Below, one piece after another: positions 9,031-17,944 of a DNA stretch of 64,000 nucleotides. Made by a program: the position numbers and the translations under genes. The DNA is from Terrimesophilobacter sp964651535 (GTDB taxonomy: Bacteria > Actinomycetota > Actinomycetes > Actinomycetales > Microbacteriaceae). Position 1 is the stretch's first letter. Each line of letters starts with the position of its first letter. Under the pieces are notes generated by a model, which made no database searches, had not been told where the DNA came from, and saw only the letters and a program-made list of their open reading frames with translations. The DNA lies in NCBI GenBank assembly GCA_964651535.1, contig CAZYYE010000002.1, forward strand, positions 62,001-126,000, written 5' to 3'.

Positions 9031-9897
9031 CTACCGCGGCGTGTGGGCGCGCGTTGCCGCCACGTGTTCGCGAACCGCAGGAATGACCTCCCCCGCGAAC
9101 CGTTCGATGACGGCCGCTTCGTCCGAGGCGAGGATGAATCCGCTTATCCCGAACTCGGTGGCAAGGCGCACGAGCCGTTCCGTCGTCGCCTTTTCGGCGT
9201 CGATGTTGAGCCAGCGGCGGATGTCTTCCGGCGCGCGTCCTGCGTCGCGCGCGCTGTCATCGATCTTCGCGTTCATTTCGGCAAGCGCGTCCATGCTCTT
9301 CAGGTACCCGAAGGACGGTACCCATCCGTCCGCGAGCCTGCCGGTGAGGTTCAGCATGCGCGGACCATAGGCGCCGATCGTTATGCTGATCGGCTGCGGC
9401 GTCGCGGGTCCGCGCTTCGCACCATTGACGGAATAGAACTCGCCGTCCACGCGCGCACCCCCGGGCTCGTCCACCGCCCACAGCGCGCGAATGACCTGGA
9501 TCGCCTCCTCGAGGGCGTCCACCGAGTGGCCGGCTGTGAGACGGCGGCCGCCCACAGCTTCGATCGCATCCCAGAACCCGCCGGCCCCCAGCCCGAGTTC
9601 GAACCTGCCTCCGCTCAGGAGGTCGATCGTCGTCGAGGCGCGCGCCAGGAGGATTGGCAGGCGCAATGGCAGGTTCGACACGTTCGCGGCGAGGCGGATC
9701 CGCTTCGTGCGCGCCGCGACGAACGCGAGCAGGCTCCACGCATCCAGAAGCGCAGGCTGATACGGGTGATCCTGGAATGTCGCGATGTCGAAGCCGAGCG
9801 TGTCGCTCAACTCGGCAAGTGCGACCACGTGATGCGGGTCCGCCGACTTCGGCGTGATGAACGTCCCGAACTGAATGTCATGCCTGTAGTCCGTCAT
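9031..9897 (-). CDS. LLM-class flavin-dependent oxidoreductase
   Basis: This 288-aa TIM-barrel protein belongs to the bacterial luciferase-like family, using FMN or F420. Visible family features are FGTFITPKSADPHHVVALAELSD at the N-terminus (strand beta-1), TFQDHPYQP, a conserved RIRLAANVSNLPLRLPILLA segment and the loop LLSGGRFELGLGAGGF. The phosphate-binding SITIGAYGPRMLNL region follows. The start chosen is the ATG at 9897; an upstream in-frame start at 9945 adds 16 unconvincing residues. Cofactor and substrate are not readable. It is divergent from pntAA with about 95 nt between the starts. Confidence 0.8.
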   Translation of the reverse strand: MTDYRHDIQFGTFITPKSADPHHVVALAELSDTLGFDIATFQDHPYQPALLDAWSLLAFVAARTKRIRLAANVSNLPLRLPILLARASTTIDLLSGGRFELGLGAGGFWDAIEAVGGRRLTAGHSVDALEEAIQVIRALWAVDEPGGARVDGEFYSVNGAKRGPATPQPISITIGAYGPRMLNLTGRLADGWVPSFGYLKSMDALAEMNAKIDDSARDAGRAPEDIRRWLNIDAEKATTERLVRLATEFGISGFILASDEAAVIERFAGEVIPAVREHVAATRAHTPR

Positions 9898-9992
9898 AGC
9901 ATCCAACCATTGCACAATAGACTCCGAGTGCCCCGTGTCGAGCATTCATCCGCTCAGTGACTACGCTGGAATCATCCCGAAAGGAGCCGCCC

Positions 9993-11195
9993 GTGCGAGT
10001 TGGTGTGACGCGAGAACAACGTGCAGGAGAACGGAGGGTCGCGGCAACACCGGAGACGGTTGAGCAGCTGACAAAGCTCGGTCTCGAGGTCATCGTCGAG
10101 AAGGGCGCAGGAGTCGAATCCGGCATTTCGGATGCGTCCTACAAGGATGCGGGAGCCTCCATCGCGCCCACGCTGGCGCTCGGCAAACTCGACGTCCTGC
10201 TGCACGTTCGGCCGCTGTCGGTCGCGACGGCGAAAGCGCTCAAGAAGGGCGCAGTGACGATCGGCATGGCCTCCCCATCCACCGAGCAGGAAACGGTTTC
10301 CGCGCTCGCACGCGCCGGTGTGACGTCCTTTGCGCTCGAACTCATCCCCCGGATTTCCCGCGCCCAGTCGATGGATGCGCTCAGCTCGCAAGCGCTCGTC
10401 GGCGGTTACCGCGCCGTGCTCGAAGCGATCTCGCGATATCCGCGGTTTTTTCCCCTTTACATGACCGCAGCCGGCACGATTCCGCCGGCGAAAGTGCTAG
10501 TCCTCGGTGTCGGCGTTGCCGGTCTTCAGGCGATCGGAACGGCAAAGCGCCTCGGCGCGCGCGTCTCTGCCAACGATATCCGCGCAGCCTCGGCGGATGA
10601 GGTCAGGTCCATGGGCGGCACGTTCATCAATCTTGACCTCGACACCGCCGCCGAGGGAACGGGCGGCTACGCGAAGGAACTCCAGGAAGACCGCGCGAAG
10701 CGCCAGCGCGACTTGCTCGCTCCGCACGTCGCGGCCACCGACGTGTTGATCACGACGGCCGCCATTCCCGGCCGCGCAGCGCCGCTTCTCGTGACCACCG
10801 AAATGGTGAAAGGCATGCGCGCCGGCTCGGTCGTGGTCGATCTCGCGGCGGAGTCCGGAGGGAACGTGGAGGGCGTCGTCGCCGGCAAGGACGTTGCGGT
10901 GCCCGTCGACGGCGGAACGGTAACGCTCGTCGGACTCAAGGATGCCGCATCCGCGATCCCCTCGGATGCGTCGCGCCTGTACGCGAAGAATGTCGCAAAC
11001 CTGCTCGCGCTCATGACCGCGGACGGCACCGTCGCACCGGACTTCACGGACGAGGTCGTGGGAGGCGCGTGCCTCACGCGCGATGGCGCCGTCGTGCACG
11101 AGCCGACAGCGAGCGCACTGGCGGAGAAAAAGCCCGCTGCGAAGAAGTCCACCCGTCCCGCGAAAGCGCCAACCACCAAGAAGGGAGCCAACTGA
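9993..11195 (+). CDS. pntAA: NAD(P) transhydrogenase subunit alpha, part 1 (NAD-binding domain I)
   Basis: This is the soluble NAD(H)-binding domain I of the proton-translocating transhydrogenase, which passes hydride between NADH and NADP+ at the membrane. The N-terminal RVGVTREQRAGERRVAATPE and the Rossmann motif VLVLGVGVAGLQAIGTAKRLG are diagnostic. A mobile-loop region follows (GTGGYAKELQEDRAKRQRDL). The GTG at 9993 has AAAGGAG seven bases upstream, so it is preferred over the GTG at 9957. The last roughly 25 residues are an unusual Lys/Ala/Pro-rich basic tail not needed by the fold. The stop overlaps the next start by one base (TGATG). This is the three-gene arrangement, with alpha split. 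Confidence 0.92.
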   Translation: MRVGVTREQRAGERRVAATPETVEQLTKLGLEVIVEKGAGVESGISDASYKDAGASIAPTLALGKLDVLLHVRPLSVATAKALKKGAVTIGMASPSTEQETVSALARAGVTSFALELIPRISRAQSMDALSSQALVGGYRAVLEAISRYPRFFPLYMTAAGTIPPAKVLVLGVGVAGLQAIGTAKRLGARVSANDIRAASADEVRSMGGTFINLDLDTAAEGTGGYAKELQEDRAKRQRDLLAPHVAATDVLITTAAIPGRAAPLLVTTEMVKGMRAGSVVVDLAAESGGNVEGVVAGKDVAVPVDGGTVTLVGLKDAASAIPSDASRLYAKNVANLLALMTADGTVAPDFTDEVVGGACLTRDGAVVHEPTASALAEKKPAAKKSTRPAKAPTTKKGAN

Positions 11196-11533
11196 TGGAA
11201 TCCACGGAAGCCGTCGTCCTTCTGACCTACACCGTGCTCGCCGTCTTCGTCGGTTTCGAAGTCGTTTCGAAGGTCACGAGCAAGCTGCACACTCCGCTCA
11301 TGTCGGGCGCCAATGCCATCCACGGCATCATCCTCGTCGGCGCGATCATCGTCGCAGGCGAGACGACGGACCCCTGGCTGCTGACCGTCGCGATTATCGC
11401 CGTCGTTCTGGCCACCGCGAACGTCGTCGGCGGATTCGTGGTCACCGACCGGATGCTGGAAATGTTCCGCACCAGAAAACCCGCCAAGACCGCAACGCCA
11501 GTTGAATCCACCACTTCGGAGGTCGCCAAGTGA
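11195..11533 (+). CDS. pntAB: NAD(P) transhydrogenase subunit alpha, part 2 (membrane)
   Basis: This 112-aa membrane subunit corresponds to the C-terminal part of fused PntA. It has three hydrophobic helices; the middle one contains the conserved HTPLMSGANAIHGIILVGAI signature of the proton channel region. It starts at the ATG overlapping the pntAA stop, with AAGGGAG upstream. It ends overlapping the GTG of pntB by four bases. It forms the d-II proton channel together with PntB. Confidence 0.92.
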   Translation: MESTEAVVLLTYTVLAVFVGFEVVSKVTSKLHTPLMSGANAIHGIILVGAIIVAGETTDPWLLTVAIIAVVLATANVVGGFVVTDRMLEMFRTRKPAKTATPVESTTSEVAK

Positions 11534-12903
11534 GAATCCTCACCCCGGAGTGGACTGCGCTCCTGTACCTCGTCGCTGCCGTGTGTTTCATTCTCGCGCT
11601 CAAGGGCCTCTCCTCGCCCAAGCACGCGCGCCGCGGCAACCTCATCGGCGCCGCCGGCGCCCTCATTGCGATCGTCACCGTGTTCCTGTCGATGCACGTG
11701 GAGAATCTCCTGCTCATCATCGCGGCGATCGCCGTCGGGTCCGCGATTGCCGTTCCCATTGCGCGCAAAGTGCAGATGACGCAAATGCCGCAACTCGTCG
11801 GCGGCTTCAACGGTGTCGGTGGCGGTGCCGCGGCGCTCGTCGCAGTACTGGAACTGGGCCAGCACGAAGACATCGTGTTCCGGATCGCGGTCGTCTTCAC
11901 GATGCTCATCGGCGCGATCTCGTTCTCGGGTTCGGCCATCACGGTGTTGAAGCTGCAGGAACTCATGACCACGCGGCCCGTGCTGTTCCCCGGGATGCGC
12001 TGGATCATGTCACTCGCCGTCGTCGCCTCGATTGTCGCCGGCGTGTTCGTCGTGATGTCCGGCAACTGGGTGTGGGCCGTGGCGCTCCTCATTCTCGGCC
12101 TCATCGTCGGTGTGCTTCTCGTGCTGCCCGTGGGCGGCGCGGATGTCCCGATCGTCATTTCGCTGCTCAATGCGTTCACGGGCATCGCGGTCGCCGCGAG
12201 CGGAATCGTGCTGGGCAATGTTCTTCTCCTTGTCGCCGGCACTCTCGTCGGTGCGAGCGGAACCATCCTGACCATGGCGATGGCCAAGGCCATGGGCCGG
12301 GGTGTGACGGGCATCCTGTTCGGCGCGTTCAAGGGCGGTTCGACGGCCGGCTCGACCACGGTGAGCGATCGCCCCGTTCGGTCGAGCTCGCCGGAGGATG
12401 TCGCCGTGCAGCTCGGTTACGCGCAGAATGTCGTCATTGTTCCCGGCTACGGCCTCGCGGTTGCGCAGGGCCAGCATACGATCGCGGAACTCGCGACGAC
12501 GCTGGAGGACCGCGGAGTGCACGTTTCGTTCGGCATCCACCCGGTTGCCGGCCGGATGCCAGGGCACATGAACGTGCTGCTCGCCGAGGCGAACGTGCCG
12601 TACGAATCTCTCAAGGAACTCGACGAGGTCAATTCGGAGTTCAAGTCGACCGATGTCGTCCTCGTGGTCGGCGCGAATGACGTCGTGAACCCCGCCGCGA
12701 AGACCACACCGGGCTCCCCCATTTACGGCATGCCCATTCTCGAGGTCGGAGACGCGAACCAGATCGTGTTCCTCAAGAGGTCGATGCGTCCCGGATTCGC
12801 GGGAATCGAAAACGAATTGCTGTACGACCCGAAAACCGAATTGCTGTTCGGCGACGCGAAGGATTCGCTCGGCGCGGTGCTCGCAGCGGTCAAAACGCTG
12901 TAG
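11530..12903 (+). CDS. pntB: NAD(P) transhydrogenase subunit beta
   Basis: This 457-aa subunit has about eight to nine N-terminal transmembrane helices and a C-terminal NADP(H)-binding domain III. In the membrane part QMPQLVGGFNGVGGGAAAL and FSGSAITVLKLQELM are recognisable. In domain III, VIVPGYGLAVAQGQH, FGIHPVAGRMPGHMNVLLAEA and VVLVVGANDVVNPAA bind NADP. GMPILEVGDANQIVFLKRSM completes the site. Translation is probably coupled to pntAB through the GTGA overlap. It converges on the FMN reductase with only 19 nt between them, and no clear terminator hairpin was found there. Confidence 0.93.
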   Translation: MRILTPEWTALLYLVAAVCFILALKGLSSPKHARRGNLIGAAGALIAIVTVFLSMHVENLLLIIAAIAVGSAIAVPIARKVQMTQMPQLVGGFNGVGGGAAALVAVLELGQHEDIVFRIAVVFTMLIGAISFSGSAITVLKLQELMTTRPVLFPGMRWIMSLAVVASIVAGVFVVMSGNWVWAVALLILGLIVGVLLVLPVGGADVPIVISLLNAFTGIAVAASGIVLGNVLLLVAGTLVGASGTILTMAMAKAMGRGVTGILFGAFKGGSTAGSTTVSDRPVRSSSPEDVAVQLGYAQNVVIVPGYGLAVAQGQHTIAELATTLEDRGVHVSFGIHPVAGRMPGHMNVLLAEANVPYESLKELDEVNSEFKSTDVVLVVGANDVVNPAAKTTPGSPIYGMPILEVGDANQIVFLKRSMRPGFAGIENELLYDPKTELLFGDAKDSLGAVLAAVKTL

Positions 12904-12922
12904 CTCCGCGCAGCGAGCGGCA

Positions 12923-13654
12923 TCACGTCGCGGTGAAACCGCCCGTCGGGCTGAACGACGGGTCCAGCGCGAACGGGTCCTGCACCCGGCTCGACCGATC
13001 CGACGCCGCAACGGCGCGAGCGAACTGCACGGAGGCTCGCTCGATGCGCTCGGGCAGCGACGCGAGGGTGTTGCGCGCCGTTTCCGAGTCGTCGGCGGCG
13101 CCCCAATCGGCGGAGGCCGCAAACACTCCCGTGGGGGTCACGTCGGCGCGCAAGTAAGCAAACAGAGGACGCAGCGCATGCTCCAATGCGAGCGAATGGC
13201 GCGGGGTGCCACCCGTCGCCCCGATGAGCACGGGCATTTCCGCGAGCGTCTCCGGGTCCACAATGTCGAAGAACGACTTGAACAATCCGCTGTAGCTTGC
13301 CGCGAAGACCGGGCTCACGGCGATGAGCCCGTCCGCGCCGATGACGGTTTCCAGCACCGTCGCCAAGGCGGGGCTCGGGAAACCGGCAAGCATGTTGTTC
13401 GTGATGTCGCGGGCGTGATCGCGCAGTTCAATCGTGTCGACCCGGACACGGATGCCCTTGTCCTGCAGCCTGCTGCTCGTTGCTTCGGCGAGCCGGTCCG
13501 CGAGCATGCGGGTCGATGACGGTTGGCTCAGGCCTGCGGACACGACCGCGATTCGACGTGCGGTGCCGTCTGCGGGCAGGGCATCCTGAGACGCTGGCGT
13601 GCTTGTCGGCGCAGGGTTCTGGTGCGCTGGGTTTTCCGCGAATGTCGGCGTCAT
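12923..13654 (-). CDS. LLM-partnered NADPH-dependent FMN reductase (CE1759-type)
   Basis: This 243-aa flavodoxin-fold FMN reductase likely supplies reduced FMN to the luciferase-like enzyme encoded immediately upstream. An N-terminal Pro/Ala/Ser-rich extension (about 30 residues) precedes RRIAVVSAGLSQPSSTRMLA, the flavin-phosphate loop. AVSPVFAASYSGLFKSFFDIV and MPVLIGATGGTPRHSLALEHALRP are family blocks. Its ATG overlaps the stop of the upstream gene (ATGA), so the two are co-translated. The pair matches the CE1758/CE1759 two-gene families known from corynebacteria. The physiological substrate is unknown. Confidence 0.82.
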   Translation of the reverse strand: MTPTFAENPAHQNPAPTSTPASQDALPADGTARRIAVVSAGLSQPSSTRMLADRLAEATSSRLQDKGIRVRVDTIELRDHARDITNNMLAGFPSPALATVLETVIGADGLIAVSPVFAASYSGLFKSFFDIVDPETLAEMPVLIGATGGTPRHSLALEHALRPLFAYLRADVTPTGVFAASADWGAADDSETARNTLASLPERIERASVQFARAVAASDRSSRVQDPFALDPSFSPTGGFTAT

Positions 13655-14793
13655 TGTGCACCATCCAAAGCCGATTCGGCCGGGGCGTCCTGCGCAGCGG
13701 GGTCGGCGAGGGCCGCGTCGCGCGCGGCGACCCGCGCCGCGTGCGTCGGGCCATCCGGGACATGCGCTGGGCGGTCCTTCGCGAACTCCTTGCGCAGAGC
13801 AGGTACGACCTCGCCGCCCAGGATGTCGAGCTGCTCGAGTACGACCTTGAGCGGAAGCCCGGCGTGGTCCATGAGGAACAGCTGGCGCTGGTAGTCCCCG
13901 AAGCTCTCTCGCATGCTCGCGTAACGGTCGATGACCTCCTGCGGACTGCCGACCGTGAGCGGGGTCTGGGCCGTGAACTCCTCGAGCGAGGGACCGTGGC
14001 CGTACACGGGAGCATTGTCGAAGTAGGGCCGGAACTCGTTCACGGCATCCTGCGATTTCGGCCGCATGAACACCTGGCCTCCGAGACCGACGATGGCCTG
14101 ATCTGCGCTCCCGTGGCCGTAGTGCTCGAACCGCTGGCGGTACAGGCCGATGAGCCGCATGTAGTGCTCCTTCGGCCAGAAAATGTTGTTCGCGAAGAAT
14201 CCATCGCCGTAGAAGGCGGCCTGCTCGGCGATCTCGGGCGAGCGGATGCTGCCGTGCCACACGAACGGCGCAACATCATCCAGCGGCCTGGGCGTGGACG
14301 TGAAGCCCTGCAGCGGGGTGCGGAACTGGCCGCTCCAGTCGACGACGTCCTCGTGCCACAGCCGATGCAGCAGTGCGTAGTTTTCGACCGCGAGAGGGAT
14401 TCCCTGGCGAATGTCCTGTCCGAACCACGGATACACGGGGCCGGTGTTGCCGCGGCCGAGCATGAGGTCGACGCGGCCGTCCGCGAGGTGCTGCAGCATC
14501 GAATAGTCTTCGGCGATTTTCACCGGGTCGTTCGTGGTGATGAGCGTCGTCGCGGTCGACAGGATGAGGTTCTTAGTTTGCGCGGCAATGTAGCCGAGCA
14601 TCGTCGTCGGTGAGCTGGGGACGAAGGGGCGGTTGTGGTGCTCCCCCGTCGCGAAAACGTCGAGTCCGACTTCTTCAGCTTTCAGCGCGATCGCGACCAT
14701 CGACTTGACCCGCTCGTGCTCGGTCGGCGTCGTGCCGGTTGTGGGATCTGTCGTCACATCACCGATGGTGAATACTCCGAATTGAACGGTCAT
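13651..14793 (-). CDS. LLM-class flavin-dependent monooxygenase (CE1758-type)
   Basis: This 380-aa luciferase-like TIM-barrel oxygenase has EVGLDVFATGEHHNRPFVPS, which includes the active-site Glu-His-His region. LILSTATTLITTNDPVKIAEDYSM and HLADGRVDLMLGRGNTGPVY are also seen. The long C-terminal helix region fits the FMN-dependent CE1758 branch. It is coupled to its FMN reductase by an ATGA overlap, so together they make a two-component monooxygenase. The start is the ATG at 14793. The substrate is not known; nearby genes give no pathway clue. Confidence 0.83.
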   Translation of the reverse strand: MTVQFGVFTIGDVTTDPTTGTTPTEHERVKSMVAIALKAEEVGLDVFATGEHHNRPFVPSSPTTMLGYIAAQTKNLILSTATTLITTNDPVKIAEDYSMLQHLADGRVDLMLGRGNTGPVYPWFGQDIRQGIPLAVENYALLHRLWHEDVVDWSGQFRTPLQGFTSTPRPLDDVAPFVWHGSIRSPEIAEQAAFYGDGFFANNIFWPKEHYMRLIGLYRQRFEHYGHGSADQAIVGLGGQVFMRPKSQDAVNEFRPYFDNAPVYGHGPSLEEFTAQTPLTVGSPQEVIDRYASMRESFGDYQRQLFLMDHAGLPLKVVLEQLDILGGEVVPALRKEFAKDRPAHVPDGPTHAARVAARDAALADPAAQDAPAESALDGAQ

Positions 14794-14915
14794 CAGGTAG
14801 CTTCGCCTTTCCGTGCGCTCGCGCGGTCGCTAGTGGCAACGGGACCCATGGTGAAAGTATTCCCATTCTGAACTATGCCCAGTGGACTCACCGCCGGCCC
14901 CTCCATGGTTGGAAC

Positions 14916-16028
14916 ATGCGCCTAACTTTGCCGACAGCCAACGACCTCGCCGAACTGACCAAACACCGTGACGACGCGAGCGTCAGCATTTACCTCCCGT
15001 CCTCGCCCCGTCCCGACCAGGTCGAGGCGGTGCAGCTCGCACTCAAGAGCGCCGTCACGGAGGCGGAAGCCCAGCTGAAAGAGATCGGGATTCCGTGGCA
15101 GGCCATCGCCGAGATCGCGAAGGCAGCAAACGACCTTGAGTCGGACCGGGAGTTCTGGCGGTACCAGGCTCATGCCCTCGCTGTTTTCGTCGCACCGGGA
15201 ACCCTCACTGCGTTCCGGGTTGCGAACTCTCTCGAGAGTTACCTCGCCGTGGGCGACCGATTCGACATCGGGCCGCTTCTGCGTTCGGTGACGTTCCCCA
15301 ACCGCGGCTACGTGCTGTCGATTGCCGAGGACGACATCCGGCTGCTCGAACTCTCAGCCGACGAGCCCCCCATCACCGTCGAGCTCGAACTGCCGCCCGA
15401 GTTGGATGGCGTGCTCGAAATCGCCGCGCATGACGGCCGCTTCGATCAGCGCCGCGCGGACGGCGCGACGGGGCAGAAAATCGAGCAGCAGCGCTTTTGC
15501 CGTCTGATTCAGGATGCGGTGCTCGATCAAATCGGGGATGAGACGCTCCCGCTGATTCTGGCCGCCACGCGCGATCTGGAGCCCGCCTACCGCGCCATCA
15601 ACACGTACTCCGGCCTTCTCGAGACCGGGATCGAAGCCCACCCGAGCTCGTTGACCGTCGATGACCTGAATGCCCGCGCCCGCACGATTCTGGACGAGCA
15701 CTATGCGCAGGAACTTGCCGACTGGCGAGAACAGTTCGGTACCCAGCGCAGCAACGGGCTCGCCACGAGCCAGCTCAGCGAAGTCGCCAGAGCCGCAACG
15801 GCGGCGGCGGTTGACGAATTGCTGTTCGACATGGATTCGACCCTCGAAGGCATCATCGATGACGCCGGAGTTGTGCACGAGGTGAGTGAACCTGATGCTG
15901 AGCACTACGGAATCGTCGACGAGATCGCCGCGCGCGTTCTCCGCTCGGGCGGCACGGTGAGGGCCGTTCGCGCGGGAGATCTGCCCGACGACACCCCGGT
16001 CGCGGCGTCTCTTCGTTTTGCCCCGTAG
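14916..16028 (+). CDS. bacterial archaeo-eukaryotic release factor (baeRF) family protein
   Basis: This 370-aa soluble protein has the features of bacterial homologues of eukaryotic peptide-chain release factor 1. An N-terminal segment reads SVSIYLPSSPRPDQVEAVQLAL, and a middle domain contains ALAVFVAPGTLTAFR and LPPELDGVLE. A C-terminal eL30-like domain ends in IVDEIAARVLRSGGTVRAV. The usual GGQ loop of true release factors is not evident. The family has been proposed to act on stalled or hibernating ribosomes. It starts at the ATG at 14916; the gene is alone on this strand before hdeD, 46 nt away. Confidence 0.7.
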   Translation: MRLTLPTANDLAELTKHRDDASVSIYLPSSPRPDQVEAVQLALKSAVTEAEAQLKEIGIPWQAIAEIAKAANDLESDREFWRYQAHALAVFVAPGTLTAFRVANSLESYLAVGDRFDIGPLLRSVTFPNRGYVLSIAEDDIRLLELSADEPPITVELELPPELDGVLEIAAHDGRFDQRRADGATGQKIEQQRFCRLIQDAVLDQIGDETLPLILAATRDLEPAYRAINTYSGLLETGIEAHPSSLTVDDLNARARTILDEHYAQELADWREQFGTQRSNGLATSQLSEVARAATAAAVDELLFDMDSTLEGIIDDAGVVHEVSEPDAEHYGIVDEIAARVLRSGGTVRAVRAGDLPDDTPVAASLRFAP

Positions 16029-16074
16029 ATTCCAGTAAAACTCGAAGCAATCAACACCGACTCAGGAGGCACCC

Positions 16075-16638
16075 ATGTCCGTGAATGATACCGCCACTCA
16101 GCGCATCACAAGAGCAATGACGGGTACTCTCGTTGCCGTCTCGATCCTCGGCATCATTCTGGGCATCCTCGCACTCGTCTGGCCGGGCGCGACCTTGCTC
16201 ACGGTCGCGATCCTGTTCGGCAGTTACCTCATCGCCGCGGGGGTGTTCCCCGTGAGCGCGGCCATCACGGCAGATTCGCTGGACGCGGGAGTGCGCTGGT
16301 TGCTCGGCATCCTGGGCGTGCTCATCATCGTCGCGGGAATCATCAGCCTCGCGAACCCGTTCAGTTCGCTCATCGCACTCGCGTTCGTGATCGGCATCGG
16401 CTGGATCCTTGACGGCATCGTGGACATCGCGGCCGGCGCAACCGGTTCGACGCGCGGTCCGCGGTGGCTCGCCGTGGTCAGCGGCGTGATCTCCATCATC
16501 GCGGGAATTGTCATCTTCCTTCTGCCAGGGCTCGCGATCGCCACGTTCGTCCTGTTCGGCGCGATCCTCCTCATCGCGGTGAGCGCAACGACCCTTCTCA
16601 CGCTTCCGTTCCGCTCCAGGAAAGCTGCAGCCGCCTGA
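16075..16638 (+). CDS. HdeD-family membrane protein (DUF308)
   Basis: This 187-aa integral membrane protein has six hydrophobic helices arranged as repeated pairs with short loops, the DUF308/HdeD pattern. Examples are GIILGILALVWPGATLLTVAILFG and LGVLIIVAGIISLANP. Family members are linked to acid-stress survival in enterics, but function in actinobacteria is unproven. A strong AGGAGG lies seven bases before the ATG. It converges on the following gene with nine bases between. Confidence 0.8.
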   Translation: MSVNDTATQRITRAMTGTLVAVSILGIILGILALVWPGATLLTVAILFGSYLIAAGVFPVSAAITADSLDAGVRWLLGILGVLIIVAGIISLANPFSSLIALAFVIGIGWILDGIVDIAAGATGSTRGPRWLAVVSGVISIIAGIVIFLLPGLAIATFVLFGAILLIAVSATTLLTLPFRSRKAAAA

Positions 16639-16647
16639 CGGCCGCCC

Positions 16648-17712
16648 CTAGGCGAGTTCCGCGGCCAGCAATTCGAGTGTGCGTACCCGACCCGGTGCGC
16701 TCCTTCGCTCTGCGCTCGCGTGCGCTGACGCACCGGGCGACACCATGACCTCGTCGACGCCGAATGTCTTTGCGAGTTCGCGGATGCGGTCGGCCGCCTG
16801 CCCGGGTGCGTCGATGATCCATCGCGCGGACATCCGATCCATGAGTTCCTGCATGGTCGGCGTGACGTTCGTCTCCGCCGCTTCCTCCACGGTCGGTTGC
16901 GGGCCGAGCGGGAGTCCGGTGAGCAAGCGCGCCATCTGTTGAAGTTGGGGCAGGGCGAGCGCGTGCGCTTCCGCAGCGGTGTCGGCGACGATCGCGTTCA
17001 CCGTGAGGAACGTGCGCGGATGCGCCAGAGTTTCACTGGCCGTAAAACCGCTGCGATACAACTCAAGCGCTCGAGTTGTTCCCTCGCCGGAGAAGTGGTG
17101 GGCGAACACGTACGGCAGTCCCAGTTGAGCCGCGAGCCGCGCCGAGTAGTCGCTCGAACCGAGCAGCCAGATCTCCGGTGTTGTTTCGGCGCGCGGGGTC
17201 GCTGTGACCGCGTAATCGCGATTGTCCGTACCGGGGCCCCCGCCGAGGTGAAGCGTTGCGCCATCCGGGTTCAGGAGCGCTGCGATGTCCCGCACGTTGC
17301 TCGGGAACGCGTCGACGTCGCTCGTCGCCCCGCTCGAGCGCAACAGCGCCGTGATGATGGGGTCGCTGCCCGGTGCGCGGCCGATCCCGAGGTCGATCCG
17401 CCGGGGGAACGCGGCCTCAAGAGCTGCGAATTGCTCGGCGACGACGAGCGGCGAATGGTTCGGGAGCATGACACCGCCGGAGCCGACCCTCATGCTCGTG
17501 GTGTTCGCGGCGATGATGCCGATGAGAACGGGCGGGTTCGTCGCGGCGACGGCAGTCATGTTGTGGTGTTCGGCGACCCAGTACCGTCCGTAGCCGAGTT
17601 CATCGGCCCGTTTCGCGAGGGCTATCGTCGCGGCGATGGCATCGCCCGACGACTGGTTGCTGCGAACCGGAACGAGGTCGAGCACGGACAGGCGCGGGGT
17701 CATGGTGGTCAT
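16648..17712 (-). CDS. LLM-class flavin-dependent oxidoreductase (MsnO8/YhbW-like)
   Basis: This 354-aa single-component luciferase-like protein belongs to the branch starting with LSVLDLVPVRSNQSSGDAI. ELGYGRYWVAEHHNM (active-site His pair), VGSGGVMLPNHSPLVVAEQF and RIDLGIGRAPGSDP are typical motifs. The C-terminal QAADRIRELAKTFGVDEVMV closes the barrel. ATG codons at 17712 and 17703 are both possible; GGAGG lies upstream. This is the third luciferase-like gene within 9 kb and has no FMN reductase beside it. Substrate unknown. Confidence 0.82.
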   Translation of the reverse strand: MTTMTPRLSVLDLVPVRSNQSSGDAIAATIALAKRADELGYGRYWVAEHHNMTAVAATNPPVLIGIIAANTTSMRVGSGGVMLPNHSPLVVAEQFAALEAAFPRRIDLGIGRAPGSDPIITALLRSSGATSDVDAFPSNVRDIAALLNPDGATLHLGGGPGTDNRDYAVTATPRAETTPEIWLLGSSDYSARLAAQLGLPYVFAHHFSGEGTTRALELYRSGFTASETLAHPRTFLTVNAIVADTAAEAHALALPQLQQMARLLTGLPLGPQPTVEEAAETNVTPTMQELMDRMSARWIIDAPGQAADRIRELAKTFGVDEVMVSPGASAHASAERRSAPGRVRTLELLAAELA

Positions 17713-17728
17713 CGTGATGGTGAACCTC

Positions 17729-17944
17729 CTACTTGGCGCGCCTATTCCGCGCGCGCGTCACCCACCACTGCACAAGGTAACTCCCGAACAGCAGGATCAC
17801 CCCAACGACGAGCGCCGTCCGAAACAGGAATCGGAACGCTCCGGCCTGCAGTGTGAAGGCGAGAACGGCCGTGACGACGAGAATCGCGAATATTCCAAAC
17901 CGAAACAGGTTGATGCGCGCGAGTGGGCCCGTTCGACGTTTCAC
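17729..17944 (-). CDS. small two-helix membrane protein
   Basis: This 71-aa protein starts at a GTG that overlaps the stop of the YhhN gene (GTGA), so it is co-translated with it. A basic N-terminus (VKRRTGPLAR) is followed by two hydrophobic helices and a basic tail (WWVTRARNRRAK). No domain was recognised. Positive charges at both ends suggest both termini face the cytoplasm. Confidence 0.6.
   Translation of the reverse strand: MKRRTGPLARINLFRFGIFAILVVTAVLAFTLQAGAFRFLFRTALVVGVILLFGSYLVQWWVTRARNRRAK

Noticed and set aside
13480..14613. 377-codon plus-strand frame across the LLM/FMN reductase pair
   Set aside because: Lies antisense to two well-supported genes and shows no family features.
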